From: Toxoplasma gondii ME49
Taxonomy: Eukaryota; Apicomplexa; Conoidasida; Eucoccidiorida; Sarcocystidae
Assembly (NCBI RefSeq): GCF_000006565.2
Contig: NC_031476.1
Location: 4,302,458 to 4,366,457 of the forward strand
Direction: 5' to 3'
Length of the DNA stretch: 64,000 nt
Within the stretch, counting starts at the first letter, position 1; every line of letters starts with the position of its first letter. The notes under the pieces are model-generated. The model was not told the DNA's origin. It did not search any database and worked only from the letters and a program-made list of their open reading frames with translations. This document shows, in pieces, positions 48,017 to 61,006 of this stretch. The position numbers were made by a program, and so were the translations under genes.

Positions 48017-48669
48017 AAGTGCAAATCGAAGGCGGTTAGAGGGAGCCATCAAAACAAAGTAGCCTCGAAGGAAATATCTCATTTCACGCAAACTATTACG
48101 AGGAGAAACATAGAAAAAGGCAGGCGGATGTGGCGGCACCGTTCTTTCAGCTCCACTAGACTGTTTATTTGATCGTGGATTTCCTGTTTCGACCTCTCTG
48201 GTTCCGTTAGGCTTTCTCTGGCTTCTCCGCCAAAAAGCAAGAGGCGCGTTTCCATGCTTACCAGGGGCTCCAGAACCTCGAAGGTGCGGAAGTAGTTTCC
48301 ACCCAACTGCAGTCGCTTGAGGTTCGGGAAAGATTTGACGAGAGCCTCAAGGCCACCCGAGATGTGGTTGTCGGTCAGCTCCAACGTCTTTACGCTGGGC
48401 ATGACCGGGAAGCCTTCAACGGAGTGCAGGCCGGTCTGGTTGCACGTGAACTTGCCAAGAACTTGCAGTTTTTGCAGCAGATCGGACGCTTCGTGGCTCA
48501 CAGACTTGAACTGGCGTCCATCGAGTATCAGCTCCACCATTTCCTCCCCGGCAGCCTTCATCATTTCCTCATCTGAGGCGGAAGAAGCGGCTCCATTTGC
48601 CTCCTCACCTTCCCCGTTCCCTCGCTTCGCGAACCAGTGTTCAACGCGTTCGCGAATGGCAGACTCCAT
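46880..48669 (-). CDS. ANP32: ANP32-like acidic leucine-rich nuclear protein
   Basis: Four exons in phase: 48669-48262, 47885-47711, 47563-47432, 46986-46880; 273 aa. Leucine-rich repeats run from ~45 to ~175 (LELTDNHISGGLEAL, LKRLQLGGNYFRTFEVLEPL), then the LRR cap motif with SEYRQKVFEMFPRLVVLD, typical of the ANP32/LANP family. The C-terminal half is almost entirely Asp/Glu (DEEDEEE, EDDDEEDEDDF), followed by an Ala/Ser linker and a basic end (EKWKKK). The family binds histones and phosphatase PP2A and acts in chromatin and mRNA export; these roles are family knowledge, not seen here. The last exon was picked because its acceptor (GGCATTGCAG) and phase are the ones that give a short natural C-terminus; the read-through of exon 3 runs into the TA repeat at 47293-47320. 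Confidence 0.88.
47293..47320. repeat. (TA)n microsatellite, ANP32-like intron 3
   Basis: A pure TA run in the last intron; a second pure run at 47981-48014 lies in intron 1 of the same gene. Confidence 0.9.
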
Positions 48670-51600
48670 CTTGCCAGGAAATATCGGAAACAGGACCGTA
48701 CGGAGAAAAGCCGGGCGGAAAGCCTGAGGGGCGGCAACGCAGCTCGTCAGGCGGGCGGGACTCCAGATCCCGCGCGCAGCCTCGATCGGTCTGATAGAAA
48801 TCTCAGAATCGCCGCGAGAGAGGCGATCCTGACAGAGAAATTCACACTTTCAGGTTCCGACGAAACCCAAGGTGACCGCCGGCGGCGGGGGGATTACGGC
48901 AGCGCCGTTGGCGGAGAAGCTGCAGAGAATCCTTCCGTTCGAAACGGAAAACGCCGCGTAACTCGGGACGCAAACGAATGAAGCAGCGAGCTCTTTGCAG
49001 ATTCACGAAATGAGTCCGGCAGAAAGATGCCAGTCGCTGCGCGACGTGTATGTACACCCGGGACGCGTTGCAGAAATGTGGAGCTTCCCCCGGTTGGGAG
49101 TCTGCGTGTTTACACGGAGAGAAGAAACACAGCGCGGCACCGGTGATTTTGATGCTGGAATTCCAACCTGAAAAGACTGTCTGCGAGGCCTCCTGCCCAG
49201 AAGAAAATGGGCGCAGTTCACCGGGAGAAAAGCTAGAAAACCGTCTTGGACGCTCCACAAGTGTGCACAACCCTGGACACTCGAGCTTCTGCGGCACGCA
49301 AACCTGGGAAGGATACCAGGAGCGAAGACTGGGAGAAACGCTGAAAAGCGGAAATTTGAAGTGCTAAGGGTGCGAAGGCAACCGCGAGACCGACGCGGTC
49401 GGCAGGAAACGATCGTGTTCTGGTGTACCCGGTCGGAGCACACAGACCTAGGCAACTGTCGGCAGACCTGACACGCGAAAAACGCAAAGACCGCGACACC
49501 CTGGACCGAAAGCAACACTTGTTCCACTAGAGGAGTGATAACAAAGGAAAGCGAGGGAAAACTATGCAGCAGGAAGAACGGTCCTCGAGCTCAGCGAATT
49601 CAACCGCCTTGTCTGCGAAACGCCGCAAATTCCTCCTGCCGCTTCTTGCACCGGGTGGAGGGGGGAAGGTGGATACGAGTTTACAACGAACGTGGACGGA
49701 CGGTATATGGGAAAGGAATTTTGAGAGCACAAAACGTATCGTACCGTTTTGCCTCGTGGACACGAGTGTGGAATCACACATATGCAACAAACACGCTGTC
49801 TGGGAAAAACAACTGTCTTTGGTCCGACGACGAAACACTCCTGTCTCCCGTCAGACTTCGATCGCTGGTGTCTCGTTGCCCGGCATCTGCGAAGCCAGAA
49901 CGGCAACGCTATCGGCACAAATGCCGAAGGTTGCTCGTTTTAGTCACCGTACCTTTCTTCCGTTTCTGAAATCTTGAATCAAACGGCGTACCAGGTTGCT
50001 GTCGAGCTCGCGTGATTCTTCTGCCCATCCGTTCCAACAGAAGAACGGACAAGTTTAGCAGTAGCGCAAAGGGTGCAATTGCAGAGCAGCCGTCTCCCAC
50101 AAAAATACACCAGAGAAACACCTTGGTGACAAGTAACAGTGTGGAACCAGAACGGTCGACAGTCACAAGTCTTCGAGGTCTACACACACAAACATTTGTG
50201 TACTTGCAGATCCCGATGTCTGTCGCTACTGTAGAGGGAAGATCTCAGAAGGCCTTTTTAAAGAGATGTGAAAAAATGACTTCTCCTGGTTTCCGCTGCG
50301 GACGCGTGCCGTTTATTGTTCTCTGGATCAGGGCCCAGAGCGTGACTGAACAGCACATAGTCCCCTAGAGGAGGGGACAGTGCCAAATTGAGTGGTTGCG
50401 TATTTGAGAAGGCCTACGCACACTTGACGATTGCAAGGTGTCAGTCCTTTTCGTACAAGCTGGGGATGAAAGCAAAGTTTATCTAAAAATAACGATTCAA
50501 GATTTTATCAAAAACAGATACTGGTCAAGTACTTCTGACCGTGTACTTTTCAATACTGAACGCCCTTTCTGTGGCAATGGCCGAGATGTCTCCCCAAATA
50601 CCTGTTCACGTACATCTGAAAATCCTGCCACCATGTACGCACGGACCGCCAAAGGAGAGAGAAGCCGAAGCGATTACACAGTCAACCTGACCCGAACACC
50701 GTCTGTCTATGAACACCATTGGTTTCAAAGAAGGACTGCGATGTGGCCTTAGTGTACTCGATCTTCAACTTCCCGGGACTGTCTACGACCGTTGAGTCGG
50801 CAGTCATCGTGTGGAACAATCAAATTGTAACGGTCCCGCGCACCAATGTGCGTGCCTTTCTCCACACAAATGCAATGTGTTATCTGTGAAAGGCGCGAAA
50901 CGGAATAATGCGGGCAGGCACGATTATATGCACGAAGAAACGATTCTGTTACGCGGCACGACGGACGGTTTCTGCTACGTTTTCAATCACTTGTTACGGT
51001 GACCAAAGAGTTTTTGTCGAACAGCGACGAACCGCTTTGCACAAATTACCAGAATGGAAAAAGCTCATCAGACAAAAACTGAAGCTACACTCTGATGAGA
51101 TTGGCTCGTAGAGGATATCGAACGTGACGAGCACCACAATGTCTAAAAAACGATCACCGACGACGGAAACGTCCGCCTTGGGCGCACGCACTGTTCAACC
51201 CCTGCATTGCCATTGTGAACTTGGAATCAAAACACGCACTCCTCGTGGAACGCGCTTATCGACATAAAATGCCTTCCTTCTTCGCTGCTCGCACCTTTCC
51301 TTTTGCATTTGTTACTCTCTTCACTTTCGCCCACGTACAAAAAAACGAGCCTGTACCGTTGCTCTAACACACTTCACGGCCAGATCCTTTCTGTTTGACT
51401 TTAGCGTTATGTGATCCCAAAAAATAACCGAGCGATTCCACACACTGTTTCGACACTGTAAAACTGGACAGGGCCGCGATCGTTCCACGTGGTACACAGA
51501 CATGAAAAACATTTTCTGCAGTTGACTCTCGATTGCCACCAGCGTGAGCGACGGCTAAACTCTCCCACTCCTGTTTCGCCTAATTTCTTTTTTGCACTAG

Positions 51601-52364
51601 TATTCTCAGTCACATCTGTATCTCCGCCTGTGTTCTGCTTCGTTTTCCGGGCATGTTGCCATGGAAAAACGCGTTCCGGTCAAATTCGACTTCCCTTTGG
51701 TCAAACCGGGAAATCTTCAGTTGCACTTCTCGGAGAGTTATTGTTTCTTATTGACAAGGCCTCTGGAGTTGACAGCCCCGTTTCGAGGGTCCTTGCCAGT
51801 GCAGCCACTGTTACGCTGTTACTGCTGTCATTGTACCGTGACGCGTGTGCTGTGAATCAACACAAAAATCGACATCTCGGCCTCGAAATCTCGCCAGCCT
51901 GTTCATCTACTCACAACAAATTTAGGAGAACCATCCTTCGTGTTTGGTCAGAAGCGTTCTGTTTCTGTTAGCTAGTTCGCTTCGTCGCCGCTGTCACCGT
52001 CGCCAGAACGAAGTGCCCGCCACAAAAAAGGCGCCTCTCTCGGCGCCCGGTCTTCACACACTTCCCCTGCAAGACGATGTGCCTTTTCTGCCGCCTGACC
52101 TTGTCGAAAGCCACGGAATCCGGACTGGCAAATCGGACCACTCTCTCCAGGGAGACCCACAAAAAAGCAAATATAGAAAGCGTGTCGATCACCTGTAGTC
52201 ATGCATGCACAGAGAGCCGCGGAGTGGACCCGGCAAGTTGGTTTGGATTCACATTTTCGCCGTTGGAAAATCCGCTGCAAGGCTTAACGAGCTTGGTTCG
52301 TCGACTCCACATGTCAGTATGTGACTAACCTTTGTCAACACTTCTGTTTGAGGGTCCACCGGGC
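48670..52364. other. 3.7-kb spacer upstream of the ANP32-like gene
   Basis: It holds the ANP32-like 5' region and the 3'UTR of the esterase gene. Open frames exist on both strands (for example 49564-49977 with an ATG and 51489-51971), but none has a recognisable domain, and I found no chain of exons with consistent phase. From about 50440 to 50560 the DNA is clearly more AT-rich than its surroundings. Confidence 0.45.
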
Positions 52365-55300
52365 TCAATCATCTCGGCTAGACTGGAGGCTCTCGGCTTG
52401 CTTCAGGCGGTCGGCTGCCAGAGCTTCGTCCAGAGACGAAACAAGCCAGTCGACGAGCTGCTCGACTATCGGGCGGCCGCCAGCTGTCACCCACGTCCGG
52501 AATCGACTTTTCCTGTCAAAAGACAAGCCCCACGGAGAGGGGCAAAGAGCGCACCACAGAGCGTTCCTCACTGTTTGCACGGCGCGGTACCTCACGCAGA
52601 AAACAGAAAAAGAAGCAAAAAACTAGAGCCATGATCGCTTCTTGCAGAGCGACCGAAGAGACCTGAACAGAGGTCGAGCGGGGACGAAACGCTGACGCGG
52701 ATTATGTCATTAGCTGGCATAGAAATACCCCTGCAAGTCTGGAATCACGTAAACCAGCGAAGGGTCCACTTCACCAAGATCCCCAGGTTGTTTAGGGTCG
52801 CATACAGTTTCACCTCTTGCATAAGATGGCGTGAAGGCAGATGCGCCAAGGAAGTTGGTGGAACGAAGGAAACGATGGCTTGACCAAGCAAACCAGCAGT
52901 GAGCACTACAGGCGACTCTGACGAGTTGACAAAACTTCGCCTTGCTACACACTAAATCTGGATACGAAAGAAAAACCTCCGTTTCTGTTGTTCCCACAAG
53001 CACAACCACGAACTGTAGACCCATTCTCGGCCTCCAGTCCTGCGTTCCTACACCTAAGCTTCCCGAGCACCTCTGCCGAGAGGAAGAGGCAGTGGCTGTA
53101 GGGGGTCGAGTTGAAACGCAATCTCACAGCGAAGCGGCAGTTAAGCACCGATAACGTCAGATCGACACTTCTCGAGTCATGTGAACTAAACTACAGAGGA
53201 ACTCAGAAGAGGCTGCTGTAGCAAGCAACCTTCTGAATGATCGTGCGGATGCTACTGTTCTCACTAGATGGTGAAGGCTAGCAAGTACACAAGACGCATC
53301 TGAAGCCACTGTAGACAAAGAGTCAAGGCAGACGTCCCTCAACTGAGCTGGACAGGGTTGTTCAGACTGTACCCGCTGGCATTGATGCTGTCGTGGGCGA
53401 CGGGGACGAGAGTGGGGAAGTCGACAATCACTTTCGTCCATTTGACTTCATTGAGGCGGCTAGCCATGGCCGCTTCGATTTCGCCATGTGTGTTGAGTTT
53501 CAGCCACTCCCGCCAGCTCCCGTAAGACGACGGGCGTCTCAGGGAGAAAGAGGGGAAGAGAGACGAAGACGTCAAAGAAGAGAAAGATGAAGACTGTTCA
53601 CTCGACAAGTCCAGAGAACATGGTGTCTTCGCTTCCTCCGTGTCTGTCTCTGTGCTCTCTACTTCCCCTGCCTCGTCTCTGCGTTCCTCAAACGCCTCAA
53701 CCGTCTCTGACCAGACAGCCTCGCTGCCTAGAGTAGGCGCCGCAGAGACAGAAGACTCAGGAGTCGGGTCCAGCGCAGGCGGCGACAGAGAAGCCGCAGG
53801 CGAGACCGAAGCCTCCGAAACCGGGATCTCCAGCGATCCACAGCACGAGACATAGTGCGTAGACTGCTCCGAAAGGAACGCAGGACGAGGCGGAGCGTCG
53901 TTGTGAAGCGCAGAGGAAGCAAACGTCTCCTCCGACGTTGAAGACACGTAAACCGGGGGCTTCTCAGGGCGACTGATCTGCAAAGGGAGAGAAAAGACAA
54001 GAATTAGAGGGGAGAGACATGACGGCGATGACGGGGAGAGATTGTGTATCCTTGGTAAAGACTCAGACGCCTCACTTGATCTACGGAGACCGTTCCCCAA
54101 CATCCCTAGCGATGTCCAAAGAGACGAAAACCAGGTAACAGTCTGGTTCGACGTCCAGAACTAGGGGGGAATAGCAGACAGCAAACGCAGGTGCGCTTCT
54201 CTGGATATGTCCATGTACATACGCATTTCCCTCTGCATTTGCTAACCAAAAAGTCGAACGCCCTGTGACTGTCCGTCTGTTTTCAGGTGTCCGGAGAGCA
54301 CAAGCTTCTCGTCTTCACCCGAGACTCGGCTTTCTGTGTTCTCCACTGTTCCTAGAAAACATGGGGAAAAACGTTGTTTCTCTGAAGCCAAGTTTGCCAA
54401 CGCTGTCGTAGGCAAAACAATCACGGGAGGATATACAAACAACTTGGCATCGTGTACTCACGTATGGCGACCTCTCATCCTTCACCTTCGACGTCTGTCG
54501 AAGTAACAGACGAACTCTCCCTGAACCATGGTTCCCCGTCTCCCCCATAATTCAATAGGTTTCTCATGTCGCGAAGAAGACGCTATCGAGAGCTCCAGTT
54601 CTGCTCTTCCCCTCACGCATGTGGCTTGTTGCTTTCCGCGTTCTACGCTTGCTCTCTCAGCTTCCCCCTTTGTCTTTGCCAGAAGTGACTTTCCTCGTCG
54701 TACCATCACGACACGGCCGGACCCGACTATCATGCTGCGCGGGGTGCACTGAAGAATTTTCTGCAGTTCCGTGTTCGCTGGGAGCGTCGGGTCGATTGCA
54801 GCAGTTCCCAAAGGCACCAAAACATCTCCCCTGAAAAGTGAAAACGTGCATAAGCTGTGTGACAGAAATGAGCGCATTCTCGGGGAAAACATGAAAACCA
54901 CAGGCTGAGTGACACATGAGGAACAAGCCTACGCAGCCTCTCTTCTCTGGGACTGTTCTTCAAGAAGAAGATCCACGGTGTGCACATGACCTCTATGGAT
55001 GCGTAACGCGAACCTTGTACGGATCCCGTTTGGTTCTCGCTCGTGGTTCTTCCTTTTCCAGTATCTCTCCGATACCTCGCATTTGCGTAGAGTCGTCTAT
55101 GGGCGAATACTTTGAGCGATTCGACGAAGACGCCCTGAGACATTTGAACGAGAAGCGGTTCCTCTTCGTCTTCGCTGTCGACGAACTCGTCTCGGTCCTC
55201 CGGCTCGCTTTTCTCTCGTGCCTCTCCTTCGCCCTTTCCTTCCACGGTCGCCTGAGGGTCCCCGTCCTCTGCTGCAGAGCCTCTTCTTCGCCATAGCCAA

Positions 55301-57816
55301 GAAAGCATCTTTTCGTTTTTCACTTTCTTCTCTGCTTCCTTCAGCTCCCGAAGATACTCGCGCTCAGACACCAACATCAAGTCCGCCAGCGTCCGGCTCT
55401 CGTGCAGCTGCGACAGTCGGCCCAAATTGAAGCCCTGCTCTGCACCCTGCTCCTCTACGTCCTCTGTCTCCCCGGAGACACCTGTCTCCTCCGCGACCCC
55501 ACACAGCGCCTCGCCACCCTCCTCGGCAGAGACCCCCTCCTTCTCGCCTTCGGGCTCCACGGGCGCCTCGAGCCCCTGCAGGCCAACTGGCCCTGTCTCC
55601 TCGCCAGTCCCGCCCCGCGCTGAGGAGGCGCCTGGCGAGGAGGAAGCAGATCCTTGCCGCGCGCGGAGATGAGAGGTGATGAGGAAGTACGAAGAGAGAA
55701 GCGGCTTCATCAAACCCTCTGGAAGGGGAAGGTAGCTGAAGCGACGCACGCCCAAGTGCGGTGACGCTACTGTTCCGACACACAGCGGCCTCAGGCCACA
55801 CACTGTCGCGGGAGACGACCCAGATGCAGGAGTATACAAAAGCCGAACTGCGAATCTGGCAAAACGCGGGAGCAACACAGCGAAAGACAGCCCGAGAGGA
55901 ACGTCACACAGAGGAGAAGGACAGAACCTAGGAGACGAAACATGTCTTCAACGACACTCAAAAACGACTGAAAAAGAAAACAAGAAACACGAGGTGCTAC
56001 GCGTGCTTGTGCGCAGTGCTGCCGACCTTCTTCCAAAGTCAGCGTTCACATTCGGACACTCTCTAGCTATACAAAAGCCGAAAAAGGAAAGAAAACGGAT
56101 TGTACACAGCTTCCCGAGACCAACGTGCGACACAAAACAACACCATATATATATATATACATACATATGTACACATTTATATATACAAATATATATATAT
56201 ATATATATACATACATACATACATATACAACAATATATATTTATATATGAATGTACCTTTTTCCGAGTGAGTGACACACATTCTTCCGCACCTGCATGGG
56301 TGCATCCTACACACAAAGGCCTAGTAAATGGAAATCGATGCGAATACTTCGTTGACAGCGATACGTCAAGTGTTTCACTACGGAAATACTTACCGCTATA
56401 TGTAACTGTTTAACTATCCTCACGAACATTTATATCTATATATACGAAGCTTAGCACGGGTGAGGTAGAGCGGTTTATTGTTTTAGAATTGGTGCGTGGT
56501 TCTCGACCGTTCTAACCTCATGTAGAGTCCGCCGAGGGAGAACCCAATCAAGGAGATGTAGGCGAGAGAAGGGAAGCGAGCGACTTCTTGGCGCACCTGA
56601 AAAGAAAGAAAATCAGGCGTTTTCGTGTGTGTTCTCGCTTCTTCTTCCTTGCTGCGTTCGGCATTCACAGAAATGCGGCAAGCGACGCGCCGGCTTCTCT
56701 CTTGTTTACTGCTCCCTGTTCACCACTCTCCCTTCTTGCCCCTCCTCCTGGCAGCCAGACACGCAGTCACTTTTTCCTACAAGAAGGCATGTGTGCCACT
56801 GTTTCACCTACATCTGCAGATCTTGTAGCAGAGATAAAAAAATATAAATAGGTGTATATGAATGTAAATAAGCAGTGACCCCCCCGTAATTCCTTGATCA
56901 TGCCTACATTTGCGTCTCGAGTCGAACGGATAAATCGACACAGCAATAGGATCAGCACCGTCTACGATTATGAGTGGTACGCACATCTCGACAGAGATGG
57001 ATATTTCTCAAGACTGGGACCGTTCTTGCGGGTCACCGAAGCATGAAGTCGGGAACTATGGATTCGCCTGCAGCTGTTGCAGCTCTTCTGTACCTCTTCG
57101 GCGAGTCGTTCGCCGCCTCGCTGAACTCCGTCGAATGTCTTCCCGGTGTTGGAAGTGGAGACCAGAACTCGAATGTGTGGAGCGCGTTGTTGGAGGACCG
57201 TTTGCGTAAACTGGAAGTCGGAGCTGACGCCTCCGATTCCGTGTACGCAGACGACCAGACAGACCGGCGGCACGAGACTTGCCTCTTCCTTCGTCTCTGC
57301 GCATGGCAGAGAAGGAAGCGACGGAGAGTTGGGAGAGCCTCCTAGCAGAGCAGGGACGTCGGAAGCAAGTGTCGAACAGAGAGAGAAGCTCTCGGGAAGC
57401 GCGCTCGTCGCGTGAGCCTGTGTGCACGGCGAGCCCCCAGAGTCCTGCTCTGCTTCGCACGCGTTCTCCTGCCGCTTCATTTCCTCTTCGCGCCTCTCCG
57501 CGGATGTCGGCGAACGCAGGAGGCCGAGAGAAGACAGGGCAGGCGCCAGAAAGGTCGTGGAACGCGACGGCAGCTCGAGAGAAAAAAGATCTGTCAAAGA
57601 AGAAGGAAACTTGCGTCCGTCTCTCTCTCCGCAGTCCGACGACGAAGAAGAGGCGGGGGGAGAAGCGGAAGAGGCAGACGCTGGAGAAGAAGCAGCCGGA
57701 GGCTCTGGAGCGTCCCTGTAGGAAACAGTCGAGAAAGCCTTCAAGGAGAAAAAACTCTGGACGGGTTCCTCGCCAGGCTCAAACGCCGACGCAGCGACTG
57801 GACACGCAGGTTCCAT
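52365..57816 (-). CDS. DUF676-type serine esterase / lipase
   Basis: Six exons in phase: 57816-57094, 56596-56517, 55855-55076, 54830-54617, 53977-53373, 52512-52365 (TGA); about 849 aa. The ATG has the near-ideal context CTCAAAATGGAA. After a Ser/Pro-rich N-terminus, VVCVHGIGG (oxyanion region, H192) and the TSNTGKTFDGVQRGGERLAEE block mark the DUF676 alpha/beta-hydrolase fold. The nucleophile elbow is GFSLGG (S261), then TVASPHLGVR; after an acidic insert encoded by exon 3, LYANARGDVLVP carries the likely catalytic Asp and VPVAHDSI the likely His. The family includes yeast Rog1 and animal FAM135 lipases; substrate unknown. No signal peptide is seen. The exon 4 donor (ATGC|GTGAGG) is chosen by phase, and an extra exon near 54360-54250 is possible. 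Confidence 0.85.
56144..56250. repeat. TA / ATAC microsatellite, esterase intron 2
   Basis: Mixed TA and ATAC repeats of about 107 bp lie between exons 2 and 3 of the esterase gene. Confidence 0.88.
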
Positions 57817-59749
57817 TTTGAGGTCGAGTCTCTCTCAGAGAAGATCGAGACAGACAAGGGGAAAAAGAGACGAAACGAGGCCAAAAGAGAGACCCCCGTG
57901 CTTCGAACTCGGACTGCGGAGCGATTCCACGCAGGCTCTTCGCCGGAGTCTACTTGAAAAGGATGCGTCTCTGGTAGAATGGGGCAGACGAAAGGAAAAC
58001 CGCAGGCGACAGAAGAGGGATAGGAAGAACCAGGAGGCTGGTGGACAAGGAAGAGTGCTTCAGCCTGTGAGCGCCTCTGACGGATGTAAGGGAGGCAGAA
58101 TGCCGAGAAAAAGAGAGACACGGACACCGACCAGCGGACTCTCGGCCCCGAGCAGGCAGGAGACACCTCGCTCCACGAGGAAGAAAGGCTTTTTAAAGCG
58201 TTTCCCCAACATCAAAGGAGTCTGAAATCCAACACCACGCGTCTCGGAAGCCTCGCGCCAGCATTTCAGTCCTTTGTCGAACTCATTGGCGGGGCCTGGA
58301 GCGCGCGAGACCGGTCGAAAAGTGCAGAGAAAATGCGAACATGTGGCGAAAACCCCCAGATAAGTCCCGCATGCAAATCGCGAACGCCCGACTTTTTCGC
58401 TCTTCTCTGCTTGAAAAACGCAAGTTGTGCGGCAGAGGAGACCGTCCCGTCGGTTCCAGGGGACCATGTGGCGTAAGAGAAGGACTTTCTGACGAAACAC
58501 CGAGGCAATCCCCTGTCGCCAGGTTGTTTGCGTGTCTCAGAGCGGAGTTCCGTCTTTCTTTCGCGGAAAAAAGAACGGAAACGAAGCAGAAATGGCCAAG
58601 AAACACCGGGCAAAAGAACGACCGGGAAAGGGCGCAGGTGATAGACCCGAATTGCTCAAGAGCCTGCGCAGAGAGAGAGAGAGCCTCCCCTTCTCACGAC
58701 CCGTGCGAAGACTCGCAAAAAACGGGTGGTGAACCGTCTTCAGCTCCGCTTCTTCACTTGCTGGAAAACTGCCGCAAATCCTTGCACTCCTCCGCTGACG
58801 ACGGTGGCCGACCGAAGAGGCACAGGCTTCCGTTCAGGGGAGAAACTCGCGTTTCTCTCGTCGTCGCAGCACACAACGCAGCGAAAAGGGAGGGAAAACT
58901 CTCAGCGAACTCGAAACACACTGCGAAGATAAAAGAAAATTTCAGCTGTCTCCTCTGGGACAACTGTCCCGTTGCTGCCATAGCGCCAAGCCGGCGGAGA
59001 AGTCGGCCAAATCCTATCTAGTGCCCCTGTGGCAGCGAATTGGATCCCGGAAAGCGCGTTTTTTTACGGCGAAACAGGGACTTCTTGCTCTTCTCTTCCG
59101 CGAACTTTCGTCTCGAAAGGCGAGCGAGAGACACATCGTTTTTCTTCTACGTTTTTTGCATCAAAGGCCGAGTCGCTGCGGACCGCACGGTGAAGATCAA
59201 AAACGCGTGGCCGAGCGAGGAAGAGTGACCCTCCGTCTGTCCAGCTGCCTCGCAGTGGAGGAGATCCTTTTCAAGGGGTGTTCAGTTTCAAGTTTTCCGC
59301 TGAAAAGCAGTGAATCGCAAGGAAGAGGGGCCTTCACTCTTCCGCGAAAGCGGTTCTCAGGCGTTTCGCCATTCTTCTCTCGAGTTTAAAGAGAACACAC
59401 CACTCCCATGAGTCATGTTCGAGTGCAGTTAGCTGCACGAGCGAAGAGAGAGAGAGACGGAACTCTCCACGCACCGCTTTGCGGCACACGACTCTTATTC
59501 AAGATTGATGGTCACCCTTTTTTAGTTGCTGTCTCCGCAAGCTGGCTCTTGCTTCTGCTCGCCTCCTAGGAGGGAAGTCACCACATTCGCTCGTACCGCT
59601 TCGCCGACAAGTAGGCGAAGTTCGACGCGTCCCGGAAGTTGGAGTTTCTCTGCTCTTTGTCTTCCTTCTTTCTTCGCTCTTCATCCCGTCGGCTGGTCTT
59701 CCTTCGACTTTCACCGCTTGTGCACAGCAGCTGCGAGAGCGAAAAGAAA
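57817..59749. promoter_or_regulatory. Divergent spacer between the esterase and EB-like genes
   Basis: The esterase gene leaves to the left and the small + strand gene to the right, so two promoters share this 1.9 kb. An acceptor-like TTGTGCACAG ends at 59727, 22 bases before the + strand ATG, suggesting a 5'UTR intron or an unseen upstream exon. Purine-rich open frames such as 57818-58225 and 58341-59021 are not called because they are basic, low in complexity and without domains. Confidence 0.5.
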
Positions 59750-61006
59750 ATGAAGGAAGAGGTCTGCAAGGCCCTGAGGGAAGGGACAGAACAGTGCCTT
59801 CCTTCTGACGAAGAAAGTCCTGGAACTGTGGAGCCACTGAGGGCGGAAGAACTCACGGAACAAGGCGAGAGGACGGTGGCGAACAGGCGACCCTACTCGG
59901 CAGAGTGCGAGGACAAGGTCGTCGGCGAACTGAGAGAACGCATTCGTCAAAGGTGAGGGAAGAAAGAAGGAAACGCGAGAGGCGAGAGGAAGGAGAGGCA
60001 GCAAAAAACGCGAAGAGAGCAGATAAGCGCAGACCGAAGGTGACACGGGAGCAAAGAAGAACGGGAGGAAGAAAGCGCGACAAGTAAAGGCAGGAAGAGG
60101 AACCGGGAGAAGAAGGACGCGAGACCGGAAAAAAGAGTAGACAAAGGAAAGGCGAGAAGAGAAAAAGAGATGTACAAGCAAGAAACAAGACAAAAACGAA
60201 AATCGCAAAGAAAACCAAGGATGGAACGCGACGCGCAAAAATGAAGCCACTGCTCAATCGAACAGGAAACGACTGCTGTCCCTGTGTTCTTCCTTCTCCT
60301 TTTCTCCTTTTCTGTCATCTTCGCCTCTTTGTGCAGACTCGCGAGACACAAAGCTTTCCTCCTCGACGTTCGGCAGCTCCTAGGAGAAAGGAATTTCTAT
60401 TTCGACAAGCTCAGTTGCATTCAGGTCTGCATCGCTTTCGCTCGCCGATCTTTCTCCGAGGACGAATAGCTTTTCCTTTCCTGTGCAAGCGTGAACTCCC
60501 CTCGTCATGCACTGGAACGAGCCTTTCCAATCGGCGGCAGAGTTTCCAACGAAAATCGTGTGCCACAGTTCGCCACAGCCAGTTCCCACTCCACAGAAAT
60601 ACAAAACGCATACAGACGAATGAGTATAGACATACGCAACAACGCTCATCTGTATCTCCCCGTATATCTGTAGATGCATGAGAACGTCATCTGTCTACCA
60701 ATACATATACATATATATATATATATTTATATACATATTTAAATATATATATTCATATACATATGTATATATGCATGTATGTAGATAGATCTGTGGAGAG
60801 AAATACTCATGTACATATTTCTAGATTCGTGTGTGTGTAGTGTTGATGTTTCTTGTTCTTGGGAACATATGAAGTTTTAAATTCTGAGTGGTGGCGCCCA
60901 GTGAGTTTTCTTTTGGCTGCAGCGGAAAATCCTGGACGACTACGGAGGGACGTCTGTCGGTCGGAAGGTACTGGCGATCATCGGATCTCGTCCTGCAGAC
61001 TTTTAG
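59750..61006 (+). CDS. Small protein with EB1 C-terminal-like motif
   Basis: Three exons in phase: 59750-59952, 60337-60424, 60923-61006 (TAG); 124 aa. The N-terminal half is charged (Glu/Arg). Residues 84-93 read GERNFYFDKL, resembling the ERDFYF-x-KL signature that ends the coiled coil of EB1-type microtubule plus-end proteins, and the C-terminus has a short helix KILDDYGG and ends in ADF. The CH domain expected in full EB1 is not present upstream in this window. It could be a CH-less EB-homology protein or an unrelated coiled-coil protein. An in-frame extension (SCESEKK) reaches back to the acceptor ending at 59727, so more N-terminal sequence is possible. A donor at the end of KILDDYGGTSVGRK (60968-60969) would replace the last 12 residues if used. 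Confidence 0.5.
60703..60781. repeat. (TA)n microsatellite, EB-like gene intron 2
   Basis: Interrupted TA runs of about 79 bp; a short tract also occurs downstream at 61255-61275. Confidence 0.88.

Noticed and set aside
49535..49977. Two overlapping + strand open frames, one with an ATG at 49564
   Set aside because: The first 35 codons look plausible but no following exon in phase and no domain were found; reported only as part of the spacer.
51489..51971. 160-codon + strand open frame
   Set aside because: No family signal; it overlaps the probable 3' region of the esterase gene.
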